64,000 nucleotides of DNA, taken from assembly GCF_000972845.2 (NCBI RefSeq), contig NC_040021.1, positions 8,475,291-8,539,290 of the forward strand, read 5' to 3'. The notes beneath the pieces were generated by a model that was given only the letters and a program-made list of their open reading frames with translations, ran no database searches and had not been told where the DNA came from. This stretch comes from Larimichthys crocea (taxonomy: Eukaryota > Chordata > Actinopteri > Sciaenidae). Positions 39,570 to 63,015 of the stretch are shown here, piece by piece. Position 1 is the first letter of the stretch. Each line of letters begins with the position of its first letter. A program made the translations under genes and the position numbers.

Positions 39570-39628
39570 CTGTATGTCCTGTACATATGGCAGCACTGAT
39601 AATAAAGTTGACTTGAACTTGAACTCGT
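39570..39628 (-). repeat. Interspersed repeat B, copy 2
   Basis: CTGTATGTCCTGTACATATG and AATAAAGTTGACTTGAACTT are the reverse complement of the copy at 2.2 kb. Confidence 0.5.
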
Positions 39629-39837
39629 TGTAATCATGTCTCATTTCCTTTTTCATCTGAAGAGGAAACCAAATAATTACCCAGCTGAACCATTAACCTC
39701 TTTACACATCGTTAACATTAAGAACAGATGAGCGTTTGGTTCAGCCCAATGGTGACCAAAAAGTTCCCCAGACGGGCCGTAGTAAAATAAATATCTGTAC
39801 AAAAAAAATCTGATATTTTATGAAAGGACTACTTTGA

Positions 39838-40045
39838 CATTTTGACGTGGGGGCTTATGGAGATTGACTCGCTTCTGTAGCATTTCTCAAGTGGCCGCTC
39901 AAGAAATTGCTTGATAGTGGCGAGGCTGCCACTTCGTTAGGTCCTATGCTTCCAGATTTAATGTTGTATCAATCTTTTCATCTAATCTTAGTAAAAAAAT
40001 AGGTTATAAACATATCTCCCAAAATGTTGAACTATTCCTTTAATG
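39838..40045 (-). repeat. Family A fragment followed by a TIR-element end
   Basis: GGGGGCTTATGGAGATTGAC and GTAGCATTTCTCAAGTGGCC match the family A copy at 27.3 kb. The last 60 bp (CTCCCAAAATGTTGAACTAT) match the terminal repeat of the element at 41.5-41.86 kb. Confidence 0.5.
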
Positions 40046-41490
40046 CTTCCTTTAAACCCAGTGTGTAAATGTGAATCATTGAGAAGCTGAGAAACACATT
40101 AAGATTAACAAACTCAATTCCAGATTTTACTGACATATTTGCACTTGCCTCTATGGCCCTTTGCACACAATTTTAATGGGATGTTAAAGTGTGTTGGAGT
40201 AGTAAAGTCAAATTAGGGCTGTGTAAATATTAAACTACCCTTACTGATTACGATGATATCATATCTTTGCACTCTTTGAACAATCGGGGCTATCATGTCG
40301 GAAACTTAACATGGAGAGAAATGAGCTCCAAAACAATAAACTTGTCAAAGGTAGATACTGCTGCCAATGTTGTGTTTTGATTATCAAGAAAAGCCGTTCC
40401 TGGCTTTGCCTTCCCTTCCACTGGCACAGATTTTTCCGATGACGTATCCGTATCTGCTGAAGAGGTGGAGGATAATAATGAAGTAATAGAAAATTTGAGC
40501 AACTTGGCATTTGACAAGAGCAGTGGAGGTGATTTAACGAGCCTTAATCCAAATGCTTGTAACGATGCCCGAGGTCTAGAACACAGTGTCAGATGAGCTC
40601 ATTATCAGACAGGTGGGTATGTTCTGATGTTACCTCAACTGGCGCTCACAAAAAGATACATAGGATATATGTTTAGCCTTAAGAGTAGCTTTAAGTCCCC
40701 CTATTAATTAACGGTTTATAACGGACTGTTCTGTAGCTGTAAGCAGATTCAGATCAGAGTCTTTAAAGGGGTGAACTGGGAAGATTTTATTGATATTGAT
40801 TGCCGTTACTGATTCTGTTTATTGGTCCAATATCCTATTGGTTCCTGAGCAGTTTTCTGTGTGGAAAAAGAGTAGCATTCTCAGTGTCAATGCAACAGTT
40901 TTATTGTCTCTGAGTCTGAACACAGCGTAGAAACAGCGAGTTGTGCTGGCTAGCAACAGTCTGTCTGTCTTGTAAATGCGATGAAATGAAATATTTGTAA
41001 AGCAGTTGTTTTCATTCAGGCCGTGTTAGTCAAAGAAAGAATGCAAAATCCTGCATGTGTGGAACTAATATTATTATAGCTGGATATTTATCCTTGGTAT
41101 CGTGCCCCTTTGTGCATCATGGCGTGTCATGGCGTTCCTGGAATTTAAGCTCATGCTGTGTAGAAAGATGTTTCAGTGTATTGCTGGTGCTTCTACCTTT
41201 TATTTGATCATTTTACAGGCATTTATTAGCACTGTTGTCATCTTTCTTAATGAAATGAAGACACGCTATAGACCACCACAAGTCTTTCATGTTGCAAGTT
41301 TCAAGCGGCTTACATGAATCTGACGCCATTGTTTTTCAAAGAAACACCAGGCAGAAAAACAAGGCAGCATCGATAAAAGGAAACGCTCGACGACGCGAGT
41401 CCAATGGGTCGACAATTTCTCGATTTTTATCTCGTATCGTATCAGTTCTATTAGTTTTGCTGGTTAAGTTGCATGCACGCTATTTTCTAA

Positions 41491-41860
41491 GTCAACATTT
41501 TGGCAAATATGCTCATTCCTTTTCCTGCCAACAGTGAGATCAGATCATTCTCATATATACCTCTTATGCATGAAGCGAGCCAGGAGATGGTAGGTTGAGC
41601 TTAGCTTAACATAGACTAACATAGACTTAACAACTGTTAAAATAGGTCACTTTTACGTTTTGGTTTTTGTAGCAATTAAACATGGTTAAATAATGAGCTT
41701 TAGAAATACAAGTTTACTGTTTCCCCCGCTAGAATCAGGAGAAAACAGCTCGTCTGGCTTTATGCTTGGTTGTACGTATTTAACAGACAGACAGAGTGCT
41801 ATCTTCTCATCTAACACTTGGTAAAAAGTAAATATTTGTTAGCGCATTTCCCAAAATGTC
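41491..41860. mobile_element. 370-bp non-autonomous TIR element
   Basis: The left end (CAACATTTTGGCAAATATGC ... GAGATCAGATCATTCTCAT) and right end (ATCTTCTCATCTAACACTTG ... GCATTTCCCAAAATGTC) are imperfect inverted repeats of about 60 bp. The middle contains GAGCTTAGCTTAACATAGAC and TTTACTGTTTCCCCC, wording common in teleost repeats. No protein is encoded. Confidence 0.65.
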
Positions 41861-43033
41861 ACACGATACTTTAAAATTTGAAAAAGCCTGGCGGAAGAAT
41901 AAAGAACACATTGTGCATGAAATAAACCAAACACTCTTGATACGCTCGGTTTACTGTGAGATTATTCTGCTTAAAGACAAATTATTAAAGATTTATTTCA
42001 GTGCTGTTCATGCATTATCGATATTGTTTATAATAACAATAGATCTGTCCAACGGGACAAAAAACAGAGAATCAGACAATCATACAAGTCAAATTGAAAG
42101 TAAACACACACAGAAGGTGGGTAATATCACTTTATTGCACAATCTGTAAACTGTGATGGATGTTTACAATGAGAGAGTTTGGGCAGGAATTTTACCATTT
42201 GAACTTTGTTTTCTCTTCCACATAAGTTTGGCTGTTTGTTTCAAACTGTCTGCTCATGTTTCTTCCCATGTCAGACTTCTTATGATGGCGTAACGCTCAC
42301 AGATCTTGGCAAACAAATTCGGTCAGTCGGCGTACTACCCGTGGACACGATTCTTAAGTTGTATGAGACGATTTCCAGTATGAGATGTATTGTTCATGTC
42401 ACTAAGGTGTAAATAAAAGGTTCAGTTGTGACATCTTTTGTCGAGGGACTGTCAAGCAATCAGGCATAGATTTTAACTTAATGTTGAGTAACTGCATTTC
42501 TTTCTCTCACTTACAGTTCAGTTCTGTTTCCCCTTTCTCTCCTTGTTTTAATTACTGTCATCCTCCAAAGACCAAACAATGTTTCCTTTTTAGTGCAGTC
42601 AGCTTCTCAATACGTCACCTCACACTACTGATTTATTTACAAGACTTTAACTCTCTCATCATCCGCTCACAGAAGAAAAAAAAGATCCCGTGGATAAAAC
42701 GCATCATTTTTCTGTAACAGTATTTTCAAAGAGTTCATGTTAGAAGCTCCTAAAGTGCCTCTCTGTCCTGGCAGTCGGGAGGTTTGGCCTCATTAATCGA
42801 TCACAGTGTCTAAAATTGATTTCATTAGGGGTTTAACAGGGACTATAAAGACACCACAACTCTCAAGCTCTTTCACTGCCTCTTTATCTGATCTAAAAGC
42901 CGCTCATGTAAGATAGGATGACATAGTGGTTTAGTTAGCCAACAAGCCAGAGCCATGGGAACAATTACCCATAATTTTAAACCCTATCTTTGTGGTTTAT
43001 GGGCCAATAAAAGCGAATATTTTCTAGGAACTA

Positions 43034-43061
43034 TTGGATTAGAGCGGATTTGCTAATCCAA
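43034..43061. promoter_or_regulatory. Paired TAATCC palindrome (K50 homeodomain-type sites)
   Basis: TTGGATTAG at 43034-43042 and CTAATCCAA at 43053-43061 are exact reverse complements with a 10-bp spacer. TAATCC is the site of OTX/PITX/GSC-class homeodomains. The surrounding 100 bp (AATTACCCATAATTTTAAAC, GGGCCAATAAAAGCG) is also rich in homeodomain-like words and has no repeat look. A regulatory role is inference. Confidence 0.35.
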
Positions 43062-46000
43062 GTGTCATGAAGGTGTGCATGTATGTATTGACACAAGTGC
43101 AGTTGTTTATGAGCGACATGCGCGTGTCATTGCGGGTGCATATAACGGCCTGAGGGAGATGTTAAATGCACCCCAGACCTCAGACCTCACACTCAGTCGC
43201 AGAGGAAGGTCGGTAGCAATCAACGTCAGTGCTTAAGTGTAAGAAAATACTCTCCCCGAGTGAACAATGTCTGAGATCCTCTTTATTTTTCCAGGTTTGC
43301 TTCCATCACATAAAGTAATTTTAGACATGCATGTCATTAAATGAATTTGGCCGTTGACAGAATCGGGATATGGCGCAGCACATTCTCTCGGTCTGACCTG
43401 ATTACCTGGAAATTCGTTTGGCTTTTTAAAAAAAAATCTAACCTTAATTTATTGCCTTAAATTGTGGTATGATTTGTGTGTGCCTGAAAACAACAGGTCT
43501 TTCGTAATAGAGTGTGTTTACTTTTTAAAGACAGGTTGAATGAATGTTGGCAACATTTCCCGGGCAACAAGAGCTGAGTTTAAAGACTTCCACAGTTTTT
43601 CATGACATCAATAATAAGTCTCTAATTTCTAAGCTTCCTGCCTATTTTTCCCCTCCTGCATGTCTTGGTTCACATTTATAACCATCACTTATTCGTTAAA
43701 CTTTTAAATACAAATAAGAAAAGTCTGAGATGATGATGATTTTCGCCCTCCTTCACACTGAACTCTCGGTTCCTCCCGCAGAGTTTCTTTCGGTTTATGC
43801 GTGACCTAGCCGCGTGCCAGAAGAATGATATAATTGCAAGGCTCAGCGGGCTGAGTTCATAACTGACTTTTTACAATGAGCTCAGAGTAGTGAACAAAAA
43901 AGAGCCCCAACTTTCATCCAAACCCCATTAAAAGAACAGTGAGCTGCGAGCAAAACAACCGAGTCTCTGTCACTGCAGACTGCCTGTTATGTCATCTTGG
44001 AGTTCAGTAAATATTATGTCTCTGAGCAATTGAGAATTCCCAGATCTTTTATTTATTTTTTTCAAAGGTACAGGACATTTTCTCTGTCTCTCTGTTGTTT
44101 ATGGCTCCTGTTTGTGCAATCCGGTCGTGTCCTTCCAACTGATACTGCTGAGGATACATGATATTCCCCTGGATTCCCTCTCTACTGCCAGTACGGATTC
44201 TCCTCCAATACATGTAACATTTTTTTATGCATCCTTACACAGCTGAAACCTTAGAACTGCACGACCTTACAACTTCCTCGTACATCATGTGTCATGTTAC
44301 ACCAAATCAGCAACAGAAAGTGACAGAATTAGTTTCATGATGTCCAAAACAGGCTGGACGCATAAATATTCTTCCAGAAACTGAACTCTTAAACACAAAA
44401 TGATTGCTACGTTTTATGCAGGCTGGATAAGAGAAATATAGCATGCAGGGAAAAAACTGAAAGATTTGACATCATGCCGGTGAACTTTCCACATATTACA
44501 GTTCGAATTAATAAAACAGGCTGTGGATGATTTTTGTGCTGGTGCTGTTTTTGTTCAGAGAGAAGTCCTGTAGCTCTCATGGCTTTACTTAAACTATATT
44601 TGCTGAGTCCACTCTGTTTAACTGGAGCATCTCCAGTTGGCCTGTGCAGGAATAAATCCTGTGACCAGACCTAATGACTAAACAATAAATAATTCAGTTA
44701 AATCTAATATCTTGGACAAATAACAACAAAAAAAGGGAATTCAGATGTTTGTTTGTTCTTAATCCCATAGAAAAATGTCCCACAAGGTCTGCAGTGGAAA
44801 TAACCTTCATGAGAGTTTAGCATTTTAAAGATGCTCTTATTAATATTTTCACGTTAACGAAGGATGAAGTAGCAATGTATAATGTGAGAGGACGCACTCG
44901 TAGTGACAAATCCATGGAGAATTGTCACCTGACTGCTGTTCTGTGCTGTTCCCCTCAGCTCTACAGGGCGTGTTAATGTCTTTCAGCTCATTGTTTTGGT
45001 TTTACGGCCCCACAGTTCACTGATTTGCTTCACTCTCACCCCTCTTGTCGGTGTAAAGTCAAGTAATGACCAGTACAATCAGTGTATTGTCCTGCAGCAG
45101 GCAGCTGTGTTCAGTAAAAAAAAAGAAGAAAAAGAGCTAAAAATAAAGCTCAATGCAAACCATTTGTCCAGCATCAAACTGCAGGCAGAAAAAGTTAGTG
45201 ACTAGCCGCTGAACATGGTGGTTCACATCTGCTGGATGTGTGTTTTAATAACTGTCCGAACTCTAAACTCAGTCACTTTGCACTGTAGGTGAGACGGTTT
45301 CTTAACAGTTTTCCATAAAAACAAGAATCAGAGTGACAGATTGCTCCCTTTGGATGATGTTCCCATGTATGGGAAAAAGTTGCATGAATACTGTTACTTA
45401 AATTTCTTGACTTCTCTGATACACGGTAAGAATTATCTGATCCCAACCTTAAATGATCTACTCAAACACCTGGTGCCCAGCTGTCAATTAGTAGCATAAA
45501 AACAAAACTCCCCCTAGTGGTTAAATCAAAAATATACAAACAAGTGGCTTCTACATGTGTAAATAAGCTACTGTTGGTTAACAAACTATATCCACCAGGT
45601 TTACGAAATGACAAATGTTATTTGTTGTTGTAGAATATTCAATTCATAACTGTTCAGTTCTTGATCAGGAGAATTGTCATGACGTGATGTCCTCTCTGGC
45701 TCGTCTGTTTGCCCTCACAATACTCCACATCCCTGAATGATCATTAGTCTACAAACAATAACATATGTTTACACTTTGTGCTCTTAGAGACTTCTACATT
45801 ACGTACCTATCTGTTGCGTCGAGGGAGTGAGGCCGTCCTATCCTCTGACCTTGGTTACCATAATAATGATCAAAATGCCGGCTGCTTTCCGAAACACAAA
45901 CATAGAGCTTCTCTGTATCTAAAGGAGAAGAAGTCAGTGTCTCCATAACAATCTAAGATTTAAAACTTTCCCTGCAGTGACCTCAAAACATATGCTTGAC

Positions 46001-47796
46001 CATGTGTAACCCCCCCATGCGTGGCATGCTAGAATAGAACATTTCGTCAGTTATTAACAAACCTACCTTTAAATACCAAAGACCGAGTGCTTCTCTCCAA
46101 ATTCGCCGTCATGAATGGAGAAACAGCATCACAGAACAGACGGATGCCAACTGCTGCCAGAGCAGTGCAGCCACAGCCTTAATCAGTAATGAATTACAGC
46201 ACTTGCTTTAACATCTTATTTTTTTCCCGTGCACCTTCACTTCTTCTCACTTTAGAAAACAAGTGCTTTATTTTCAGCCTTCACTCTGTTCTCTTACATT
46301 CAATAAACACAGAACACAAAAATGTCTTTTGTGGGAAGACATTGTGGGAAGCAGGGAGAAATTGATAGTCGGTCTATCAAGTATTGCTTGCCTAAATATT
46401 TCTGTACATAAATAACAGAAATAAAACATGACATTGCTTGTAGGTTTCTTGATTTTGAGTGTCTGTTTCTCACCCTCTTTCCCTCCTTTTGGCTTTCCTC
46501 TCTGCAACCTTCTTGCGATGATTTCAGCCCTCTAGAATGAAGTCTAACTTTTTCCAGCCCAAATAGCGTGACCCACTTCTATCAGAAAGAAACAAAAAAG
46601 CAGCATGTGGAAAACAGTTAGAAGACCTGCATTCTTTCACCACCGCACATTTTTACTTATGAGATTTTAATGTTGCCGTAATTAACCGATTTTCTGCTAT
46701 ATTCAAATGTATGGAAATGAGCTCTTTCTAAATGGATACAATAATTCCAGCAGCAGCTGACTGGCGTTTTTTTGTGAAAAAGTAGCTGAATTTATAATGT
46801 GAGATCCACGTGTGGAAAGTCAGCTGGGCCTGGACTCAATCAAGCGAGCATGGCCTTTTGCCCTTTTTCATATAAAGGATCTGCAGTTTGCTCTGTGCAC
46901 AAACCTTGACTGAAAACTATTACAGAGGATCTGACACACACTGGAAAATAGCTGACATATGATGTTTTAGTGCCTTGTCATTATGGATGGATGTCAGCGT
47001 GTTAGCTTGGCTGCAAATACGTTCAATTTCAGCATCTCTGGACAAATTTAAAAGGCAGTGTTTGTTTGCTTTTTTTTTTCTGCGTATGTGTACATGGGGT
47101 TGATGTTGATGGCAGACGCCATTTCACCGTCCTCTGATGTCAGCTTTTGGCTTGCGCCCCTTGATCGGAGCAGATGCATCAAATCACAATCCACTCCCTG
47201 ATCCAGAGCTTGAAGAATGACAAAGCAAATTCTTAATGAGAAGAGAAAATGACAACATCATCAGTGGGCCAACGTTTTGTTGGGCCAAACCCTCTCTATT
47301 CCGCTGGTGTGTGGAACAGATGTTTTCCCGAGGACCAGCCGAGACCACCCTGCCTAGATGAGCACAGACTCCACCTAAAAGACCGCATACATTTAGTTCA
47401 GTATCAGATACCGTGCAGTAGAGCTGCAATATTTGAGTCCTGATCAGCTCTACTCGCAGCAAACAGATAGTTGATGGTTTAGATTATATAATTAAATATT
47501 GGTTTATATTATATGAGAGCATTGGAGCAGTTAATCAGAGCAGCTAATAGATAAATTCTTGCTGCATGATCGCATCATCTCGTAAGAAGCATAGCTTGCC
47601 CGCCTACTTTGCAATTGAAATGCTACCAAAACTTTTAGCTTTTGGAGAATGCATTTTTCATTCTCTCCTCATTTTTTCCTCTCTCTAGCTCAATTCAAGA
47701 CTCTCCCACATCACTGGAAGTTGTAAATCACTAACAAGCTTAATACAGAAGTAGTGAGCTGGGGAAAAATCTCACCAAAGGTCAAATGCTGCCACA

Positions 47797-48212
47797 CCAT
47801 TGTTCAGACAACCCATTATTCCAGAAATGTTCCCTTGGACCGAAAGTCCATTTGTCTGACAGCCTGTTGTCCTGAAAACAAATGCCCAATGCTCTGAAAA
47901 TACACACTCTTCTCCATGCAGTTGATTGTAACTGCGTCCATCATCTAAAATGTTTCACAGCAAGCTTTAATTTAAAAGTCTAACCAGACATTGTATTGAG
48001 CCAATGTGCCAGTGTTTTGCCTCATCTAGGCATGAAGAATACACAATGGACTGGCATGTGTATTACGTTACGTTACATTACGTTCCTTCAGAGCAATGGT
48101 TTGTTTCCGGGATAATGGACTGTCAGACAAATAGGCTTTTAGTCCAGTGGGACATTTTTCAGACTATTGCTGTTTCAGAATAATTGGCCCTCAGAACAAT
48201 GGGCAGTTCCCA
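47797..48212. mobile_element. About 415-bp TIR element with modular terminal repeats
   Basis: The left end starts CCATTGTTCAGACAACCCAT, then GGACCGAAAGTCCATTTGTC and TGACAGCCTGTTGTCC. The right end, read on the minus strand, starts CCCATTGTTCTGAGGGCCAA, then ACTAAAAGCCTATTTGTCTG and ACAGTCCATTATCCCGG. The two arms of about 110 bp align along their length. Each arm repeats a short module of the form CCATTGTTCTGA with a period near 16 bp. The centre has no coding frame and ends in TACGTTACGTTACATTACGT. Confidence 0.65.
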
Positions 48213-50186
48213 ATAAAGACTGGACGGTGTATGTGTGACGTAACCCACAGGTTTCTGAAGAGCTGTCTTGAAGTTCAAAAGGAGGAAAAGATACTGTGAC
48301 AGCCAACAAGATGCCCATAATGCGTATGTTGCCAACATGATAGCCTTAAAAAAAACTTGATCAGCTGATATATGTGTCTTGTTTTTTTAATTCTGTGCTC
48401 TTTAAACTCTTTAAACTCTTTATCATCAGATCAGTTTTAGTTTCACAAGGGTAAAAATCTTGTTTTTTTTGTTTTATTATGATAAATAGGCTGTTGTATG
48501 AAATGCCTCAATTAGAAGTTTCAGCGTCACATGCTCTAATTGTTGTGTTTCAGGTCTTTCCAAGAGTCGACGCCTTGGAGGAAGCAGTGGTACAGATTTG
48601 AAACTCTTGGCCCACAGGCCTGTTTTCCTGCTTGTAGCTCTGCATTTATTGGTTATGGTTTATCGATTTTTCTTCTTACCCCTGACAGCCGTCATCGTTT
48701 CTGACCGGGACACACGCAAGCACTGATGCAAGCCGAAGAAGAAAAGAGCCAATGACTTTATCCTCTCTAACATCTGTAGCAGATGTGGTCGCCTTCACGT
48801 ACACGTGTGTATAGAGTGTGTTTGTCCTCCTCTTTTCCTTTTCCCTTCTTTTCTCCATTTCCCCTCTCAAGCAAAAAAAAAAAAAAAAAGAGTCTCGCAG
48901 TGAAAAAGATAAATATTTTTGTATTTTCTTGTCTCAGTGTTCATTTTAGATCTCAGAGCAGGACGGGGTTACACATGGCGCTCTGCATTAAATATCATTA
49001 TTCTCTGCTCGGGTCAAATGGCACTGCAACCTGCAGCCAATGAAAATATTTTGTGGCAACGACGGCTCATCACTCACTGAAAACACATGGTAGCAAAGGC
49101 TTTCATCCAGACACACAGCATACCTGGAAAATATGTTTGAAATCTGACAACCCTCTACTAAAGTGTTGACAAATTGGTCAGCTATCACTCCAAAAACAGT
49201 CATTATCTTTCCATCACTGCTCAGGGGAAATTTTTCATGCCCTCTGACAACTCACTTTAATGTCTTTTAAACCTGACCACCACGGTGCATCGGAGCCAAC
49301 CTCAACAAACTACTGCCTGTGCTCCTCAGATAAGGTTAGACCTTTGATATGACGCTCGGTAAGGCAAGTACGAGCTGCTTCGACTGAATGCAATGGAATA
49401 AAAGTTGTTTTTTGTTGTTGTTTTTGAGATATTCTATATTTCTTGTTCTAACCTGAGAGAAATTTAAATCCCAGCGTAGTATTAGGTGTCACAGTGACAG
49501 ATGTATGGCATAATGATAATGTCTTTTGGCTTGTGAGGGTTATAAAGATCCTATTCCACTCTTGGATGAATGATGTGGATTAATAAAGGGTGTTGCAGTG
49601 CGTGTTGAAAACGAGTAGCCTTGCTGCTACTGGATATCATCTATTTCACTCAGCGAGTCAAAAATTGACAGATGTAATCAGTTTCAGGCAAGCAGCGAAA
49701 AGGCCAACTCCGGTTCTACTGTTGGGCTTCACTGAAAAAGAGCGATTAATGTGGCTGAATGGCTGAAAATTTAATTTTAAAATCTCACAACCGGAGCGAT
49801 GATAAATTGGAAACACATACAACATAGAGCTCTCCATTCATTAAGCTTCATCTGTGAAATATTTTCCACCTGACCCACTTGTGATCTATGATAATATGAT
49901 GGTTTTTCCTTTTTAAAAAAAAAATCTGTTATTTTACACAGATGGACAATAATTCGTGTTCAAACGACACAGTAAAATTTGAGCTCCATGACTGGTGTTG
50001 GCCTTGGAAATGAAAGTCTATTCCCTGTGAAAGATTTTTATCTAAATTTAGAAGTAAAGCCTAACAAGTCCACCAGGTAGTTTGATTAATACTCAGTCTC
50101 AAATGACCCAAATGATAATTAGTTCTACAAATGTGTATGGCAGTCTTTTCCAAAGCTAACCCAGCAGACCTGGGTCCTGTTGCAAG

Positions 50187-50645
50187 CAGTGGTGGAAGAA
50201 GTATTCAGAGTCTTTACTTGAATAAAACGACCAATACCACCATCTAGATAATAAAATAAAAATACTACTTTACAAGTAAAAGCCGTACATTCATAGTCCT
50301 GCTCAATTTACAGAAGTATTATCAGCTAAATGTACTTTAAAATATCAAAAGGTATTGCACTTAAATACTTTGAGGTACATATACTTTCATTTTATGCAGA
50401 TTTATACTTCTACTATTGTACTTTTGACTCCACTACATTCATTTTACAACAGTTACTACTTACACTGCAGATTTTACAGACGAAACATTATGATCAACAT
50501 CCACATATCCATAGTTGAATGTTATTTACACATCAATGCATCAAAACTACTACTACTACTAATAATAATCCAATAATGTGATATTTGTATTTACAGGGAG
50601 CATCTCCACTTTTACTTACTAAGTACATTTTAGTGATTATACAGT
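50187..50645 (+). mobile_element. hAT-like non-autonomous element
   Basis: Starts CAGTGGTGGAAGAAGTATTC and continues with TACAAGTAAAAGCCGTACAT and AGAAGTATTATCAGCTAAAT. This is a very common teleost element whose CAGTGGTG terminus fits hAT TIRs. The right terminus is worn: CACTTTTACTTACTAAGTAC near 50610 is the remaining trace of the opposite arm. Confidence 0.7.
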
Positions 50646-52139
50646 TTTACTGTGTCTACCAATCAAACCTCTTCACAGTTGTTATGGAATTTTCTATCCT
50701 TAGGTTACACAAGGTCACGTGTGGGCCTTGAGGTCCTCAGCAGTATTAGTTGTTTAGGTGCCAGTCTATCTCAATACTGTGGTGGCCAGGGTTTGAAGAG
50801 ACCTGTTGCTGCCTTCTTAGACATAATAGATAGCTTGCTGTTGACGTTCCAATCTGTGTAAACAGACATCTGTGTCTCCAGACTAGAATATGCTGACAAT
50901 AACACCTGCATGAATAAAAACACTCTCTTTGACTAATTCTGGGTGTATAGTATTTGTGGTGTTATCTTGGAGACCAACTCAGGCACTTCTGATGAACTTT
51001 GAGAGTGTCTCTAATTCTCCTTGGCCATGTGTAAATAAATAATACAGCATAAGACATCAGAGGCTCCTGAACACTTTCTTCCTTCCTGACCTCACCATTG
51101 ACCTTTGACTTCAGCAATTTCTCCACAACAACAGTCACCTTTAAATGTCTCAGAAACTGAGACTATCCAGGTGAATTCATGGAACTAAACTCTGACACTC
51201 TACCTGTTGTAATGGAGTAGAAAGTATATTTGAGTGAGGGTAGTCCGTTTTGGTTGCAGCAGTGTCCGCCAAACAGAGCGACCTGCAGCAGAGAAGTTGA
51301 GCCAGATCCAAACACGCAGCCTGATGTCACTCTGTGGCCGCCAGTCAAACTATCAGACAGGTCAAACTCTCCACACTCAGCCTGAAATGTCTCTGAAACT
51401 GAGATTATCTAAACTCTGATACCTGTTGTGTTCTGGCTTTGTTTATTTCATGTACCCAACTTCTAAATCTAATTCTGACTCACGCTGCAAAATAGTGGCG
51501 TGAAGAAGTTTATTTGTGTCCGATGGTTTGAAAGAGACAAGTAGCATAAAATGGAAGTACATCTACCTAACTGAGGTATAACTTTAAGTTTGTATTGATT
51601 CTGGTGGTTCCTGTGGACAAAGGCAGTTGTGTTTCCACCACCTTGTTTCATCTGCGGGCATTGAAAATATCTACACAGAAATAGCAGATATTCCTACAGA
51701 TAATGTTGTTTTGCTTTCCAATAAGCTAAATCAAACTATGGTATAAACTCCAGTTTGAATATGGTTCAGTGTGTTAATACTCCACACATGACTGACAGTT
51801 CTGTTCACATTTTCTCATGACCTGGTGTCTTCTCTCTCTCTCCGTTTCACTTTTTCCACTATCACCTGCTTCTGTCCACAATATGTTGTTTTGAACATTT
51901 CATCTGATTTTAACTGTTGCCGTTCCAACTGGCTCAACCAAATGTTTCTCTGCTTCTCAAATCTTCCACGAGGTTGATTAAGTAGATCTGGATCACGTGT
52001 GAGAAAGTTTTTTTTTTTTTTTTGCTAGAAAAGAATGTGGCAGTGGTAGTAGATATGATATGATTCATGTTTTTGGATTCTGTGGTTTCCATAGCACCTT
52101 TATTCAGTCTCCCACAGTTCCTGAGCAAATATTTGGTCT

Positions 52140-52145
52140 TTTATT
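52140..52145 (-). terminator. Candidate fndc1 poly(A) signal
   Basis: AATAAA on the minus strand, 628 bp beyond the fndc1 stop codon. Another lies at 52099-52104. The 3' UTR would span about 52120-52772 and includes an imperfect (CCT) run at 52751-52766. Confidence 0.5.
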
Positions 52146-52772
52146 CTTTGTCCGTATACATACAAACTTACACAGTAGCTTTTAATGAACTCTGGTGACA
52201 AAAAAAACAACAAAAAAACAATATGATGGTTTAAGAACACAAATCAACAAACAAAAAGTAGCTGTCAGAAGCCGTTACATTATGAAATACAAATCTCACA
52301 ACTGAAAATTAACAGACCTATACACACCTTAAGTGCCCATTCTTACAGTTTTCTTTGCAGCTTGTGCTTTGGTCCAATGTCACTGGTTTGACCATGTGCG
52401 TGCATTATTGATGAGATAAATAACACTGGGTGAGGACCTGTCTCTGGGATAGTTGGTAATAGTACAAGGACACTTTCAGACAAGAGTTAAACTAAGCAAG
52501 AGCACACATGCTTCTTTTTTTTCCCTCATATACAGACTGCTTTATATAAAAAGTGCATGGTAATGATATACATTGAGTTGTTTAAAAGTATTATATTCTC
52601 TTTCTGTGAAGCTGTAATAAATTTGTAGTGGTGTCTTTTTCTTTGTGGCAGGCAAAAGTCTGTTTTTTCGTTGAAGGGCAGGACCAGTGACGGTAAGAGC
52701 CTGCAGCAGAATGCAGAAGGGTTGCCCTCGGTAACAATGAAGCGGTAACCTCCTCCTCCTCCTCCTTCTGTG

Positions 52773-63015
<10,243 letters not shown>

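Larger units (their letters stand above)
25100..52139. other. 27-kb gene desert between sod2 and fndc1
   Basis: I could not find an exon set, RNA gene or CRISPR-like array here. All open frames are short and without recognisable domains. What can be supported is listed separately: SINE and LINE remnants, TIR elements, family A copies, microsatellites and a few candidate regulatory motifs. In human the SOD2-FNDC1 interval is also long and poor in coding genes. The stretches 28.6-30.2, 34.1-35.1, 37.0-39.5, 42.0-47.7 and 48.3-50.1 kb look like unique or deeply decayed sequence with no feature beyond those listed. Confidence 0.7.

Noticed and set aside
41102..41537. Two overlapping short open frames in the desert
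   Set aside because: No splice context and no recognisable motif; part runs into a TIR element.
45500..45530. CTCF-like CCACTAGGGGGAG
   Set aside because: It lacks the key C after the G run, so the core consensus fails.
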